In this document: one piece after another, positions 18,274-27,287 of the stretch
Layout of the letters: each line of letters begins with the position of its first letter
Position numbering within the stretch: position 1 is the stretch's first letter
Source: Caballeronia sp. INDeC2
Lineage (GTDB): Bacteria; Pseudomonadota; Gammaproteobacteria; Burkholderiales; Burkholderiaceae
Reading direction: 5' to 3'
NCBI RefSeq assembly: GCF_023631325.1
Contig: NZ_JALQDG010000042.1
Location: 186,001-250,000, forward strand
Length of the DNA: 64,000 nt
Translations under genes and position numbers: made by a program
The notes under the pieces: model-generated
Databases searched by the model: none
What the model was told of the DNA's origin: nothing
What the model saw: only the letters and a program-made list of their open reading frames with translations

Positions 18274-19157
18274 CACGCAGCCTGCTCGACGTCGCCGGCC
18301 AGGAGCGCGATCAGTTCCGGCACCGGCGTCTGTTCGCCGCCCTCGGTCACGGCCTGCTGATAGATCTCGCGCACCGCGCTCGCAGCCGTGTGCGCCGCAC
18401 CGACTTCGCCCGTCATCGCAACGTAGTAGCTCATGTCCTTGAGCGCGTTCGACATCGAGAAGCGGAACCCCGAACTGTCGGCCGACTCGATGAACGGGCG
18501 CAGCCGCTTGAATACGACGCCGTCGCCGCCGCCCGCTGCGAGCACGCTGACGAGCACTTGCGGATCGACGCCCGCGCGGCTCGCGCATGCGGCGGCTTCC
18601 GCCAGCACGGCCGAGAATCCCAGCGATACGAAGTTGTGCAGCAGCTTCAGCCGATGCCCCGACGAGGCCTCGCCCGCATGGACGATGTTTTCCGCAAAGC
18701 TCTGCAAGAGCGGCAGGCATTCGTCGAAGACCGCGCGTCCGCCGCCGACGATCAGGTTGATGCGGCCTTCGGCGGCTTCTTTCGGCGTGCGCGTCATCGG
18801 CGCGTCGAGGAAGCGCGCGCCCGCGCGCTGCACCGCGTCGGCGATGCGCAGCGTAGAGGCGGGAATGGCCGTCGAACAGTCGATGACGATCGTGCCGGGG
18901 CGCAACGCTTCGAGCACGCCGCGCTCGAACAGCACGTCTTCCACCTGCGGCGTGCCCGTCACGCACAGGATCAGCACGTCCACCGAGGCGGCCAGCGCCT
19001 CGATGTCCGCCGTGCTGGTCGCACCGGCGGCGTACAGCGCATCCAGCGGCTGGTTGCCCGGATGTTCCAGCAGACTCAGCGCGTAGCCGTGTTTGCGGAT
19101 GTTGCTTGCGATACCGTGTCCCATCATGCCTACCCCGATCACGCCAATCTTCTGCAT
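18273..19157 (-). CDS. NAD(P)-dependent beta-hydroxyacid dehydrogenase (3-hydroxyisobutyrate dehydrogenase-like)
   Basis: A 294-residue Rossmann enzyme. The N-terminus IGVIGVGMMGHGIASN is the dinucleotide-binding motif. VIDCSTAIPASTLRIAD and FLDAPMTRTPKEAAEG form the substrate loop (the usual SGG is replaced by TRT), and GHRLKLLHNFVS holds the catalytic lysine (GxxxKxxxN). Family members oxidise 3-hydroxyisobutyrate, tartronate semialdehyde (reduction) or L-threonate (LtnD). First gene of the leftward unit, divergent from the GntR regulator whose operators lie in the 170-base gap. The altered substrate loop suggests a less common hydroxy acid. Confidence 0.88.
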   Translation of the reverse strand: MQKIGVIGVGMMGHGIASNIRKHGYALSLLEHPGNQPLDALYAAGATSTADIEALAASVDVLILCVTGTPQVEDVLFERGVLEALRPGTIVIDCSTAIPASTLRIADAVQRAGARFLDAPMTRTPKEAAEGRINLIVGGGRAVFDECLPLLQSFAENIVHAGEASSGHRLKLLHNFVSLGFSAVLAEAAACASRAGVDPQVLVSVLAAGGGDGVVFKRLRPFIESADSSGFRFSMSNALKDMSYYVAMTGEVGAAHTAASAVREIYQQAVTEGGEQTPVPELIALLAGDVEQAA

Positions 19158-19238
19158 GCCATCTCCTTCGTTCGAGTTTATCTATGCATGTGAGCCGGCC
19201 GCTTCGGCTATCGTTCGGAGCCGGCCGTCTCGCGCAGG

Positions 19239-19270
19239 TTGTAGTACAAATTTATATGACACATTTGTCA
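19239..19270. promoter_or_regulatory. Candidate GntR (FadR-type) operator in the divergent promoter region
   Basis: The gap between the dehydrogenase and the GntR gene contains the perfect odd palindrome TTGTAGTACAA (19239-19249) and the inverted repeat TGACA-CATT-TGTCA (19257-19270). A block TTATATGAC (19252-19260) links them. The same TTRTATGA block occurs as an inverted repeat upstream of the TRAP operon at 24043-24066. FCD-type GntR repressors bind such palindromes; autoregulation is the likely reading. Confidence 0.5.
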
Positions 19271-19326
19271 AGCGAATTTAGCTTACGATGCTATGATCGA
19301 ACGAACCGAACTCACCTCCCCTGACC

Positions 19327-20151
19327 ATGCAACACGCCAAGCTGATGCGCGAAAGCGGCACGAGCAACGACGAGCCCACCCTCGCCGACCGCGTCACGCG
19401 GCTGCTGACAGACCAGATCCGCAGCGGCCATTACCCGGTAAATGCGCGTCTGCCCACCGAAAAGTTCATGACCGAGCAATACGGCGTGAGCCGAACCGTG
19501 GTGCGCGAGGCCATTTCGCGGCTGAAGTCCGAAGGCCTCGTGGATACGCGTCAGGGCAGCGGCACCATCGTGCTCGATCCGAAGTCGGCGCAGGTGTTTC
19601 GCCTCGCGCGTGACGAAGCCAATCCGGCGGCGGGCGTCGTGCGCATGCTCGAATTGCGACGCGGCATCGAGGCCGAAATGGCGGCGCTCGCCGCCGAGCG
19701 CCGCACGGCCGCGCAGATGACCGTCATTCGTCGCGCGCTGAAGGCCATCGATCGCGCGGTGGCGGAAGGCGGCGACGGCGTCGAGGCGGACCTCGAATTC
19801 CATCTGGCCATTTCGCGTGCGGCGGGCAATCCCTATTTCACCGAACTGTTGTCGATGCTGACCCACGCGCTGCAGGACGCGATCCGTATCACGCGCACCA
19901 ACGAAGCGCGCCGCGCCGACCTCGCGGCCGACGTGCGCGCGGAACACGAAGCCATTGCCGCGGCCATCGATGCACGCGATCCCGACGCCGCGCGCCTCGC
20001 CGCCTACGCGCACATGCAGCGCACGGCCACACGCATCCAGCAGGTCGATCGCAGCTTCTGGAGCGGCGACCGCGGCGCCACCGCGCAGCGTCTGTCGCGC
20101 GCGCGGCTCGACACGGTCATCGAAAAGCGTCCCCGCCACCCCAAGGACTGA
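19327..20151 (+). CDS. GntR-family regulator, FadR/FCD subfamily
   Basis: A 274-residue repressor. Residues 18-85 are the winged helix (LADRVTRLLTDQIRSGHYPV ... SRTVVREAISRLKSEGLV ... RQGSGTIV); the rest is an all-helical FCD ligand domain with the metal-binding DLEFHLAISRAAGNPYF and EHEAI segments. Such proteins respond to small organic acids. Divergent from the dehydrogenase gene and convergent with the second amidohydrolase. Matching palindromes lie in its own promoter region and before the TRAP operon, so it probably controls both leftward units. Confidence 0.92.
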   Translation: MQHAKLMRESGTSNDEPTLADRVTRLLTDQIRSGHYPVNARLPTEKFMTEQYGVSRTVVREAISRLKSEGLVDTRQGSGTIVLDPKSAQVFRLARDEANPAAGVVRMLELRRGIEAEMAALAAERRTAAQMTVIRRALKAIDRAVAEGGDGVEADLEFHLAISRAAGNPYFTELLSMLTHALQDAIRITRTNEARRADLAADVRAEHEAIAAAIDARDPDAARLAAYAHMQRTATRIQQVDRSFWSGDRGATAQRLSRARLDTVIEKRPRHPKD

Positions 20152-20153
20152 AC

Positions 20154-21062
20154 TCAACGCGGCGCGTAAAACGCCACGGCATTGTCGTGAAAGAGACGGC
20201 GCCGGTCGGCCTCGCTCATGTCCTGCACGATGTCGAAAAAGCCGTCGTAGATTTCGTCGAACGTGGCGCACAGGCTGTCGACCGGAAAATTGCTCGCGAA
20301 CATGCAGCGTTGCGGGCCGAACAGCTCGATCGTGGCGCGCACGACCCAGCCGTTCGCTTGCGCCGTCCACGGCACGCCTCGCTGTCCCAGCCCTGAAATC
20401 TTGACATGCACGTTCGGGCACTGCGCGAGCGCGGCCATGGCCTCGCGCCAGGCGGCGAGCATCGCGGCGCTGCGGTCGGCGGGCAAGCCGGTGTGATTGA
20501 GCACGATGCGCGTGTGCGGAAAATCGTTCGCCAGCGCGGCCGCCTCGTGCAGATGCCACCACGGCGTCTGCAACTCGAAGTGCAAGCCGTAGTGCGCAAG
20601 CCGCGCATACCCGGCGCGCCATTTCGCGTCGGCCATGCCGCCCGGTTCGCTCATGCCCGGCGCGGCATTGCCGCGCGGCTTGTGACGGATGCCGCGCACG
20701 AAGTCATGACGCATGAGTCCCGCGAGCGTCGCGTCGAGATCCGGGCGATCGAGCCACGCCTGCCCCACCGCGACGCTCGGCAGGCCGTCCTGCTCCCGCA
20801 ACCGCGCGATGTAATCCATCTCGCCGAGCGGATCGCGCGGATCCCATTCCGCCTCGATGTACACACTGCCCGCGTGCCGGAATCGCTTCGTGTCGCGCCG
20901 GTAGTCCGCCGGCTGGTACGGCTGGCGAATCGCGCGATAGTCGCCATAGCGGAAGTTGGCGATCGTCTCGCCGCACAGCCACGGATAGGTGTTCAGTCGC
21001 GTGTCCCAGAAGTGCTGATGGGCATCGAAGATCGGAATGAGCTGCAAATCGGTCATCGTCAT
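20154..21062 (-). CDS. Amidohydrolase family 2 / fuconolactonase-like lactonase (COG3618), copy 2
   Basis: A 302-residue TIM-barrel hydrolase paralogous to copy 1. It has IFDAHQHFWD with the HxH metal ligands near residue 15, YPWLCG, ELQTPWWHLHEAA, IVLNHTGLP, VHVKISGLG and CMFASNFPVDS. The ATG at 21062 overlaps the TRAP transporter stop as ATGA; a second ATG two codons later is possible. Last gene of the leftward TRAP operon, its stop faces the GntR gene only two bases away. Import by TRAP followed by lactone opening is the natural reading; having two paralogues may reflect two related lactones. Confidence 0.87.
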   Translation of the reverse strand: MTMTDLQLIPIFDAHQHFWDTRLNTYPWLCGETIANFRYGDYRAIRQPYQPADYRRDTKRFRHAGSVYIEAEWDPRDPLGEMDYIARLREQDGLPSVAVGQAWLDRPDLDATLAGLMRHDFVRGIRHKPRGNAAPGMSEPGGMADAKWRAGYARLAHYGLHFELQTPWWHLHEAAALANDFPHTRIVLNHTGLPADRSAAMLAAWREAMAALAQCPNVHVKISGLGQRGVPWTAQANGWVVRATIELFGPQRCMFASNFPVDSLCATFDEIYDGFFDIVQDMSEADRRRLFHDNAVAFYAPR

Positions 21063-22945
21063 GAGGGAAGGAAACCGCTCGAAATCCACGGTACGAAGGC
21101 TACGACCACGATCACCAGCAGCAGCGCGACCAGGTAGGGAACGACGCCGCGCATCACGCCGTCGGGCGAGGTCTTGCCGATCATGCACGCCGCATAGAAA
21201 CCGACACCGAACGGCGGCGCGAACAGCCCGACGCCCATGCACAGCACGACGACGATCGCGTAATGCACGTCGCCGATGCCGAGCGCGCGCGCCACGGGAA
21301 ACAGCAGCGGACCGAACAGCACGACCGCCGGGATGCCTTCGAGCACACTGCCGAGCACGAGGAACACGACGATCGAGATCGCCAGAAAGCCGATGCGCCC
21401 GCCGGGCACGCTTTCCATCAACGCCGCGAGCGATGCCGAGAATCCCGACTGCGTGAGCGCCCACGACATCGCCGTCGCCATGCCGATGGTGAAGAGAATC
21501 GCACCCGAGAGACTCGCCGTCTCGACGAGGATCGGATAGAGCCGGCGGAAGTCGATATGCCGCCGCACCACATGCAAGGCGAGCCCCGCGACGATCGTGT
21601 ACGCGACGCCCACGGTCGCCACTTCGGTCGCCGTCGCGACGCCTTCGACCACCGCGGAGCGGATCAACACCGGCAGCGCGAGCGCAGGCAGCGCGGCGAC
21701 GAAAGCACGCGCGATCTCGCGCGGCGGCGCGCGCCGGAACACGCTCTTCGGCTCGGAACGCGTCTTGAACCACACGACGGCGGCAATCGCCAGACTCGCG
21801 ACGCACGCGGGCAGCAGGCCGCCGGTGAACAACGCGGTGATGGAGATGCCGCACACCGCGCCGATCGTGATGAGCACGATGCTTGGCGGAATCGTCTCGG
21901 TCATCGCGGCCGAGCCGACCAGCAGCGCAACGAGTCCGCGCGAATCGCAGCCGCGCTCCTTCATTTCCGGAAACAACGCCGGCGCTACGGCCGCCATGTC
22001 GGCGACCTTCGATCCCGATACCCCCGAAACGAGGAACATCACGACCAGCAAGACGAACTGCAGGCCGCCGCGCAGATGCCCGATCAGCGACGCCATGAAT
22101 TCGATCAGCGCGCGCGCCAGCCCCGAAAGATCGAGCAGCGCGCCCAGCAGCACGAAGAGCGGCACCGCGAGCAGGATCATCTGCGACATGCCTTCGTCCA
22201 TGCGATTCACGACGATGCTCACGTCGATGCCGGCCGCCAGATTCAGATACGTGACGGTCGCCACGCCGAACGCGAACGCGATAGGAATGCCCGCGGCGAT
22301 CGCGGCGCCGAGCAGAAGCACGAAGAACACCAGCAGGTTGTAGTTCCCCATCGCCGCGAGCGGGTCGCGCGCCAACCAGAGCGCCGCACCGATCGCGCCG
22401 AGCACGGCGAACGCCAGCGCCAATTGACGCATCGAACTTTCGCGCACCAGCACAGCGAGCGAGGCGATCAGCATCAGGATCGCGCCGGCAGGCAACGCCG
22501 CCGTGCGCAGTCCCACCGGAATCTCCAGCGCCGAAGTCGTGATCGCCATGTCGGCTTGCGCGTGACCGATCGCCGGCACGATGATCAGCCCGACGAACAC
22601 GCACACGAGCATCGCGGCGACCGTGCGGCACCAGGTTTGCCAGCGCGCGGGCAGGCGGCTCACGAGTGCGGTCATCGCCATATGTTCGCCGCGTTCGAGC
22701 GCGAGCGCCGCGCCGAGCATCGCGAGCCAGACAAAGAGGATCGACGCGAGTTCGTCCGACCACACGAGCGGCGCGTTGAGCGCGTAGCGCGCGACCACGC
22801 CGGCGAACAGAATGACCGTCTCGGCCACCACCAGCAGCGCGGCCAGCGCGCCGGCCAGACGCATCGCGGCGCGGCTCACGCTGGCGAGCGCGCGCCGCAG
22901 CGGATGCCGGGCCGCCTCGCCCTCCTTATAGACGGCGCTCTGCAT
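21059..22945 (-). CDS. TRAP transporter, fused small and large membrane subunits (DctQM-type)
   Basis: A 628-residue membrane protein combining both TRAP membrane parts. Residues 1-170 are a DctQ-like four-helix subunit (WSDELASILFVWLAMLGAALAL near residue 65). After a linker comes a DctM-like large subunit from about residue 200, with GIPIAFAFGVATV, MDEGMSQMILLAVPLFVLLGALLD and GSKVADMAAVAPALFPEM. Fusions of this kind are known in the TRAP family. The ATG overlaps the binding-protein stop by one base (TGATG). It drives sodium-coupled uptake of a carboxylate or sugar acid delivered by the preceding DctP-like protein. Confidence 0.92.
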   Translation of the reverse strand: MQSAVYKEGEAARHPLRRALASVSRAAMRLAGALAALLVVAETVILFAGVVARYALNAPLVWSDELASILFVWLAMLGAALALERGEHMAMTALVSRLPARWQTWCRTVAAMLVCVFVGLIIVPAIGHAQADMAITTSALEIPVGLRTAALPAGAILMLIASLAVLVRESSMRQLALAFAVLGAIGAALWLARDPLAAMGNYNLLVFFVLLLGAAIAAGIPIAFAFGVATVTYLNLAAGIDVSIVVNRMDEGMSQMILLAVPLFVLLGALLDLSGLARALIEFMASLIGHLRGGLQFVLLVVMFLVSGVSGSKVADMAAVAPALFPEMKERGCDSRGLVALLVGSAAMTETIPPSIVLITIGAVCGISITALFTGGLLPACVASLAIAAVVWFKTRSEPKSVFRRAPPREIARAFVAALPALALPVLIRSAVVEGVATATEVATVGVAYTIVAGLALHVVRRHIDFRRLYPILVETASLSGAILFTIGMATAMSWALTQSGFSASLAALMESVPGGRIGFLAISIVVFLVLGSVLEGIPAVVLFGPLLFPVARALGIGDVHYAIVVVLCMGVGLFAPPFGVGFYAACMIGKTSPDGVMRGVVPYLVALLLVIVVVAFVPWISSGFLPS

Positions 22946-23964
22946 CAGCCGATCCTTCCGGCATATTGTTCGAGCTTGGCCCACAGCGTGTCGCCGAAGC
23001 GCTTCTTCCAGTCGGCGTAGAAGCCTGCGCTTTTCAGGCGGTCGCGGAAGGCGGCATGATCGACTTCGTTGAACTGCAGGCCGCGCGCCTTGAGCTGCGT
23101 GATCAGCGAATCGTTCAGTGCCTTGACGTCGGCGCGTTCCTTCAACGCGGCCGCATTCACGTTGCGCCGCACGATCTCCTGCATATCGGGCGGGAGCTTC
23201 CGGAAGTTGGCCGTGTTGCCGAGGAACCAGAAACCGTCCCACATGTGATTCGTGAGGGCGCAGTACTTCTGCACCTCGTAGAAGCGCGTCGTGTCGATCA
23301 GCACGAGCGGGTTTTCCTGTCCGTCGACGACGTGCGTTTGCAGCGCCGAATACACCTCTTCGAGACTCAGGGTCGTCGGTGAAGCGCCAAAGGCGCGAAA
23401 CACGGAGGTCCACAGCGGGCTCGACGGCACGCGTATCTTCAGGTCCTTGAGCTGGTCCGGCTGAGTGATCTGACGGGTGCTGGTCGTGATCTGGCGATAG
23501 CCGCCGTCGAAGATATTCTCGAATGCGAACAGCGGCGTCGCGCCGATCTTCTGCCGCACATATGCGCCGAGATCGCCGTCCATCGCCTTCCAGATGGCGT
23601 CGTAGTTCGGAAACGCGAAGCCCACGCCGCTGATCTGCGCGTCCGGCACCATCACGCCGAGCGAGAGCGGCGAGTAGGTCAGGAAGTCGATCGAACCCGC
23701 GCGCAACTGCGAGAACATGCTGACATCCGAGCCCAGTTGCGCGTTGGGAAACACCTGCAGTTCGATGCGCCCGTTCGATTCCTCGCGAATCTTCTGCGCC
23801 GTCTCCTTGATGCGCACGGTCATCGGATGCGTGACCGGCTGGAAGTTGGCGTACTTGAGCCGGAACTCGGCCGCGCTCGCCCGTCCCGACCATCCCGTCA
23901 TGGCCCCGGCGGCCGTCGCCGCTGAAACCGTCTTGAGGAAGCTGCGCCGCGTCACTGGTTGCAT
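22945..23964 (-). CDS. TRAP transporter substrate-binding protein (DctP-type)
   Basis: A 339-residue periplasmic binding protein. The N-terminus MQPVTRRSFLKTVSAATAAG is a twin-arginine signal (RRSFLK) with cleavage near ASA. The mature part shows FQPVTHPMTVRIKETAQKI, a PNAQLGSDVSMFSQLRAGSIDFL segment and the conserved carboxylate-binding arginine region LKDLKIRVPSSPLW near residue 165. GACGGAGACGAC precedes the ATG at 23964. First gene of the TRAP/lactonase operon. The ligand is probably an acid; the sequence does not reveal which. Confidence 0.92.
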   Translation of the reverse strand: MQPVTRRSFLKTVSAATAAGAMTGWSGRASAAEFRLKYANFQPVTHPMTVRIKETAQKIREESNGRIELQVFPNAQLGSDVSMFSQLRAGSIDFLTYSPLSLGVMVPDAQISGVGFAFPNYDAIWKAMDGDLGAYVRQKIGATPLFAFENIFDGGYRQITTSTRQITQPDQLKDLKIRVPSSPLWTSVFRAFGASPTTLSLEEVYSALQTHVVDGQENPLVLIDTTRFYEVQKYCALTNHMWDGFWFLGNTANFRKLPPDMQEIVRRNVNAAALKERADVKALNDSLITQLKARGLQFNEVDHAAFRDRLKSAGFYADWKKRFGDTLWAKLEQYAGRIG

Positions 23965-24042
23965 GTCGTCTCCGTCTTTTGTCGTGCGATTCAGGTTGCC
24001 GGCCAGGAACACGATTCGGCCGGCGTTTTGCCATCCGCAATG

Positions 24043-24066
24043 TTGTATGACGAAGTTATCATATAA
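24043..24066. promoter_or_regulatory. Candidate GntR operator upstream of the TRAP operon
   Basis: Inverted repeat TTGTATGA-N8-TCATATAA (one mismatch between arms), 79 bases before the DctP start. The arm matches the TTATATGAC block in the GntR/dehydrogenase divergent region (19252-19260), so both are plausible sites for the same FadR-type repressor. Confidence 0.5.
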
Positions 24067-24211
24067 GTTGGTACGGCAAATCTCCGGTATTTCCCGTAGC
24101 CGCCATGCGATGAGCCGCAAATCGCAGACGTGCAAAAGCGCGCGGACCGGGCGGCCAGCGCGCTGATGTCTTGCTCGGATCGAATGGCGGCGCGGGGAGC
24201 GCCGCCCGCTG

Positions 24212-25006
24212 TCACTCGCCCGTCCAGGCCGGCGGACGCTTCTGCGTGAATGCCGCGACGCCTTCGTGGAAGTCGCGGCTGCCGTAGCATTGACGGACCA
24301 GATCGTCGCCCTGCAAAGGCAGTGCGGCGAGAATGCGCGAGATGGACTGCTTCGTCACGCGCATCGTGACCGGCGCGTTTCGCGCGAGACGATCGACGTG
24401 CGCGGCCGCGCGCGCATCGAGCTGATCGGGCTCACAGCGCTCGAACACAAAGCCTGCGGCGATCGCGTCGTCGACGTTCAACATATCGCCCAGTACCAGC
24501 ATGCGCTTGGTGCGCCCGATGCCGAACTCCGCGACGAGGCGCGCCGTGTTGCCGATGGCGAGGCAATTGCCGAGCGTGCGCGCGATCGGCACGCCGAACT
24601 TCGCGCCGGGTGTTGCGATGCGCAGATCGCAGCACGCGGCGATCGCCAGTCCGCCGCCGACGCACCAGCCATCGACGATGGCGAGCGTGGGCATCGGCAA
24701 TGCGTCGACTTTGCCGAGAATGCGCTCGATGCGATGCTCGTAGGTCACGCCGTCCTCGCCGTCCTTGAACGCGCCGAACTGGCGAATGTCGGTGCCCGCG
24801 ACGAAGGCCTTGCCGCCCGCGCCGCGAAACGTGACCACGCGCACGTCCCGCTCGCCGGCGAGGCGCTCGCAGATCGCTTCGAGCTGCTCGTACATGTGCC
24901 AGGTCATCGCGTTGTGCGCTTCCACGCGATCGAAGGTCACATGGGCCGCCGCGCCTTCGATCTCGAGATGGACCGCGCCGTCGCCGCTTTCGTCTTTTTG
25001 GATCAT
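24212..25006 (-). CDS. Enoyl-CoA hydratase/isomerase family protein
   Basis: A 264-residue crotonase-fold enzyme. It has an AGGKAFVAGTDIRQF segment (oxyanion-hole first half, near residue 65) and IVDGWCVGGGLAIAACCDLRIATPGAKFGVPIART (second half, near residue 110). The catalytic position usually holding Glu is not obvious, so the reaction could be hydration, isomerisation or hydrolysis of an acyl-CoA. Its ATG overlaps the stop of the dehydrogenase gene as ATGA. It may act on the ester made by the class III CoA-transferase at 14745-15950, though that gene is in a different transcription unit. Confidence 0.87.
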   Translation of the reverse strand: MIQKDESGDGAVHLEIEGAAAHVTFDRVEAHNAMTWHMYEQLEAICERLAGERDVRVVTFRGAGGKAFVAGTDIRQFGAFKDGEDGVTYEHRIERILGKVDALPMPTLAIVDGWCVGGGLAIAACCDLRIATPGAKFGVPIARTLGNCLAIGNTARLVAEFGIGRTKRMLVLGDMLNVDDAIAAGFVFERCEPDQLDARAAAHVDRLARNAPVTMRVTKQSISRILAALPLQGDDLVRQCYGSRDFHEGVAAFTQKRPPAWTGE

Positions 25007-26088
25007 GCCGTTTCCTCTGTCGTGCAGCCGATGCGCGCGACGACCGCGTCGCCCACTTCCTTCGTGCCGGCCGTGCCGCCGAGATCCCCGGTGTGCGGAC
25101 CGTGCTTCAGGACATCCTGGATGGCGTCGAGTATCGCGTCGTGCGCCGCTCGTTCGCCGAGAAACTCGAGCATCATCGCGGCGGACCAGATCATCGCGAT
25201 CGGATTGGCGATGCCCTTGCCGGCGATATCCGGCGCCGACCCGTGAACCGGCTCGAACAGCGACGGAAACGTGCGCTCCGGATTCATGTTCGCGGAAGGC
25301 GCGATGCCGATCGTTCCCGTGCAGGCGGGACCGAGATCGGAGAGGATGTCGCCGAACAGATTCGTCGCCACGACCACGTCGAAACGATCCGGATGGAGCA
25401 CGAAGCGCGCACACAGAATGTCGATGTGCTGCTTGTCCCACGTGACGTCGGGATACTGCGTGGCGATTTCGGCGGCGCGTGCGTCCCACCAGGGCATGCT
25501 GATCGAGATGCCGTTGCTTTTCGTCGCGACGGTCAGCGTCTTGTCGCGGCGCTGCGCCAGCTCGAACGCGAACTTCAGCACGCGCTCCGCGCCCTTGCGC
25601 GTGAAGATCGACGTCTGCGAGACGAACTCGCGCTCGGTGCCCTCGAACATCACGCCACCCACCGACGAATATTCGCCTTCGGTATTTTCCCGGACGATCA
25701 TGAAATCGATGTCGCCTGCCTTTCGTTTCGCCAACGGAGAAGGCACGCCGTCGAACAGGCGCGCGGGCCGCAGATTGATGTACTGGTCGAACTCGCGGCG
25801 GAACTTGAGCAGCGAGCCCCATAGCGAGATGTGATCCGGCACTTTCGCGGGCCAGCCCACCGCGCCGAACAGGATCGCGTCGCAGGCCTGCAGGCGCGGT
25901 TTCCAGTCGTCCGGCATCATTTGGCCGTGCGCGAGGTAGTAATCGCAGCTAGCCCATTCGATATGCTCGTATTCGAGCGCGATGCCGAAGCGGCGGCTCG
26001 CGGTGTCGAGCGCACGCAGCGCTTCGGGCATCACTTCGACACCGATACCGTCACCCGGAATCACGGCGATTCGATAGGTCTTGGTCAT
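25003..26088 (-). CDS. ttuC: Tartrate dehydrogenase/decarboxylase or D-malate dehydrogenase (TtuC/DmlA-like)
   Basis: A 361-residue beta-decarboxylating dehydrogenase of the isopropylmalate/isocitrate superfamily. It carries the start motif IAVIPGDGIGVEVMPEAL, the substrate loop IVRENTEGEYSSVGG near residue 135 with the YSS(V)GG typical of TtuC/DmlA rather than LeuB, the catalytic lysine (TVATKSNG near residue 195), the metal aspartates in NLFGDILSDLGP near 245, and the NAD loop EPVHGSAPDIAGKGIANP near 285. It oxidises tartrate or D-malate and may decarboxylate it. It and the enoyl-CoA hydratase form a leftward pair divergent from a LysR gene that probably regulates them. Confidence 0.88.
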   Translation of the reverse strand: MTKTYRIAVIPGDGIGVEVMPEALRALDTASRRFGIALEYEHIEWASCDYYLAHGQMMPDDWKPRLQACDAILFGAVGWPAKVPDHISLWGSLLKFRREFDQYINLRPARLFDGVPSPLAKRKAGDIDFMIVRENTEGEYSSVGGVMFEGTEREFVSQTSIFTRKGAERVLKFAFELAQRRDKTLTVATKSNGISISMPWWDARAAEIATQYPDVTWDKQHIDILCARFVLHPDRFDVVVATNLFGDILSDLGPACTGTIGIAPSANMNPERTFPSLFEPVHGSAPDIAGKGIANPIAMIWSAAMMLEFLGERAAHDAILDAIQDVLKHGPHTGDLGGTAGTKEVGDAVVARIGCTTEETA

Positions 26089-26224
26089 GCGGCTCGTCTC
26101 CTTGTTTGTGTATTCGATGCTGGCCATTCTAGACGCCGTTTGCGCACGGTTCGACTGCATGAGCGTGAAGCGATTCTGCACGAAGTGTGAATAATCGGCC
26201 AACGGCGATTCGAACGGCTCGCGC

Positions 26225-26230
26225 TAGAAT
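26225..26230 (+). promoter_or_regulatory. Probable -10 box for the LysR gene at 26262
   Basis: TAGAAT in the context CGCTAGAATCGG resembles common Burkholderia sigma-70 -10 elements. It lies downstream of the GTG at 26187 and upstream of the TTG at 26262, which favours the latter as the real start. No good -35 box is seen. Confidence 0.35.
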
Positions 26231-26261
26231 CGGCATTACCCTTTCCCTCGACCAAGCCACC

Positions 26262-27191
26262 TTGACGCGTCGTCCCCACCGCATCCAGTTCGATCTGAAG
26301 ACGCTGCGTCTCTTCGAGGCGACCGCGGAACTGGGCGCAATCACCAAGGCGGCCGAGCGGCTCGCGCTGGCGCCCGCGGCTGCGTCGCGCCGCATCAGCG
26401 AGATGGAGACGCAGTTCGGCGTCGCGCTGTTCGAGCGCCGTCCGCACGGCATGACGCTCACCGACGCCGGCCGCGCGCTGCTCGCCCACGCCCGCAGCAT
26501 GATCCATACGGCGGAGCGCATGCACGAAGATGCGGCCGCGTTCCGCCAGGGCGCGCGCGGTGTCGTGAAGATCGCGGCGTGCACGTCGGCGGTGCTGCAG
26601 TTTCTCGCCGAGGACGTGCAGCGCTGCCATGCGACGCACCCGGGCATCGACATCGATCTCCAGGAGGCGAACAGTCACGGCGTCATGCAGGCGCTCACGC
26701 GCGGCACCGTCGACATCGGCATCTACGAGGCGTCGCTCGGGCGGCTCGATCTGCCGACGCAGCGTTATCGCGAGGATCGGCTCGTCGTGCTGACGACCGT
26801 CGGTCATGCGCTTGCGACGCATGCCGAAGTGCGCGCGGCGGATCTGCTCGACTGCGACGTGATCGGCCTCACCGAGGGCTCGGCCATCTCGATCGCGCTC
26901 AGCCGGCTCGCCAGTCAGATGGACCGCACGCTGCACATGCGCATCCGCGTCGGCAGCTTCGACAGCATGACGGCGATGGTTGCGGCCGGCGTCGGCATCG
27001 GCGTCATGCCGGCGGGCGTGGCACGCGTGCTCGCCACGGGCGAGCGCTTCCGTATCCTGCCGATCGAAGGAGACTGGCCAGTGCGGCAGATGTTGCTGTG
27101 TCACCTGCCGACCGACGAGCTGTCGTCGTCGACGCTCGCCGTGCTGGAGCTGCTGGCGCAGCCGGTTTCGCAAAACACGAAACCTGCATAA
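26262..27191 (+). CDS. LysR-family transcriptional regulator
   Basis: A roughly 309-residue regulator. The winged helix-turn-helix begins with FDLKTLRLFEATAELGAITKAAERL, then AAASRRISEMETQFGVALFERR; the effector domain follows with GVVKIAACTSAVLQFLAEDV. I place the start at the TTG at 26262 because a plausible -10 box lies between it and the alternative GTG at 26187, which would add 25 residues. It is divergent from the tartrate-type dehydrogenase gene, the classic layout for a LysR activator and its target; the PdxA-like gene downstream could also be controlled. Confidence 0.85.
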   Translation: MTRRPHRIQFDLKTLRLFEATAELGAITKAAERLALAPAAASRRISEMETQFGVALFERRPHGMTLTDAGRALLAHARSMIHTAERMHEDAAAFRQGARGVVKIAACTSAVLQFLAEDVQRCHATHPGIDIDLQEANSHGVMQALTRGTVDIGIYEASLGRLDLPTQRYREDRLVVLTTVGHALATHAEVRAADLLDCDVIGLTEGSAISIALSRLASQMDRTLHMRIRVGSFDSMTAMVAAGVGIGVMPAGVARVLATGERFRILPIEGDWPVRQMLLCHLPTDELSSSTLAVLELLAQPVSQNTKPA

Positions 27192-27287
27192 GCCAATGAG
27201 CGATGGCGTTCGGATGGGTTTGTCCTTAACTTAAGGGCATTCCGCCCGCACGAGGCGGAGCGTTTCCACCGTCATCGCCGGAGTTCC

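Noticed and set aside
20154..22763. A single 869-codon minus-strand frame through the lactonase and TRAP genes
   Set aside because: Its first two thirds are an off-frame reading of the TRAP gene; only the last 302 codons are the real lactonase.
27241..27259. Hairpin TCCGCC-N7-GGCGGA as a terminator for the LysR gene
   Set aside because: No following T-run and only six base pairs; could be chance in GC-rich DNA.
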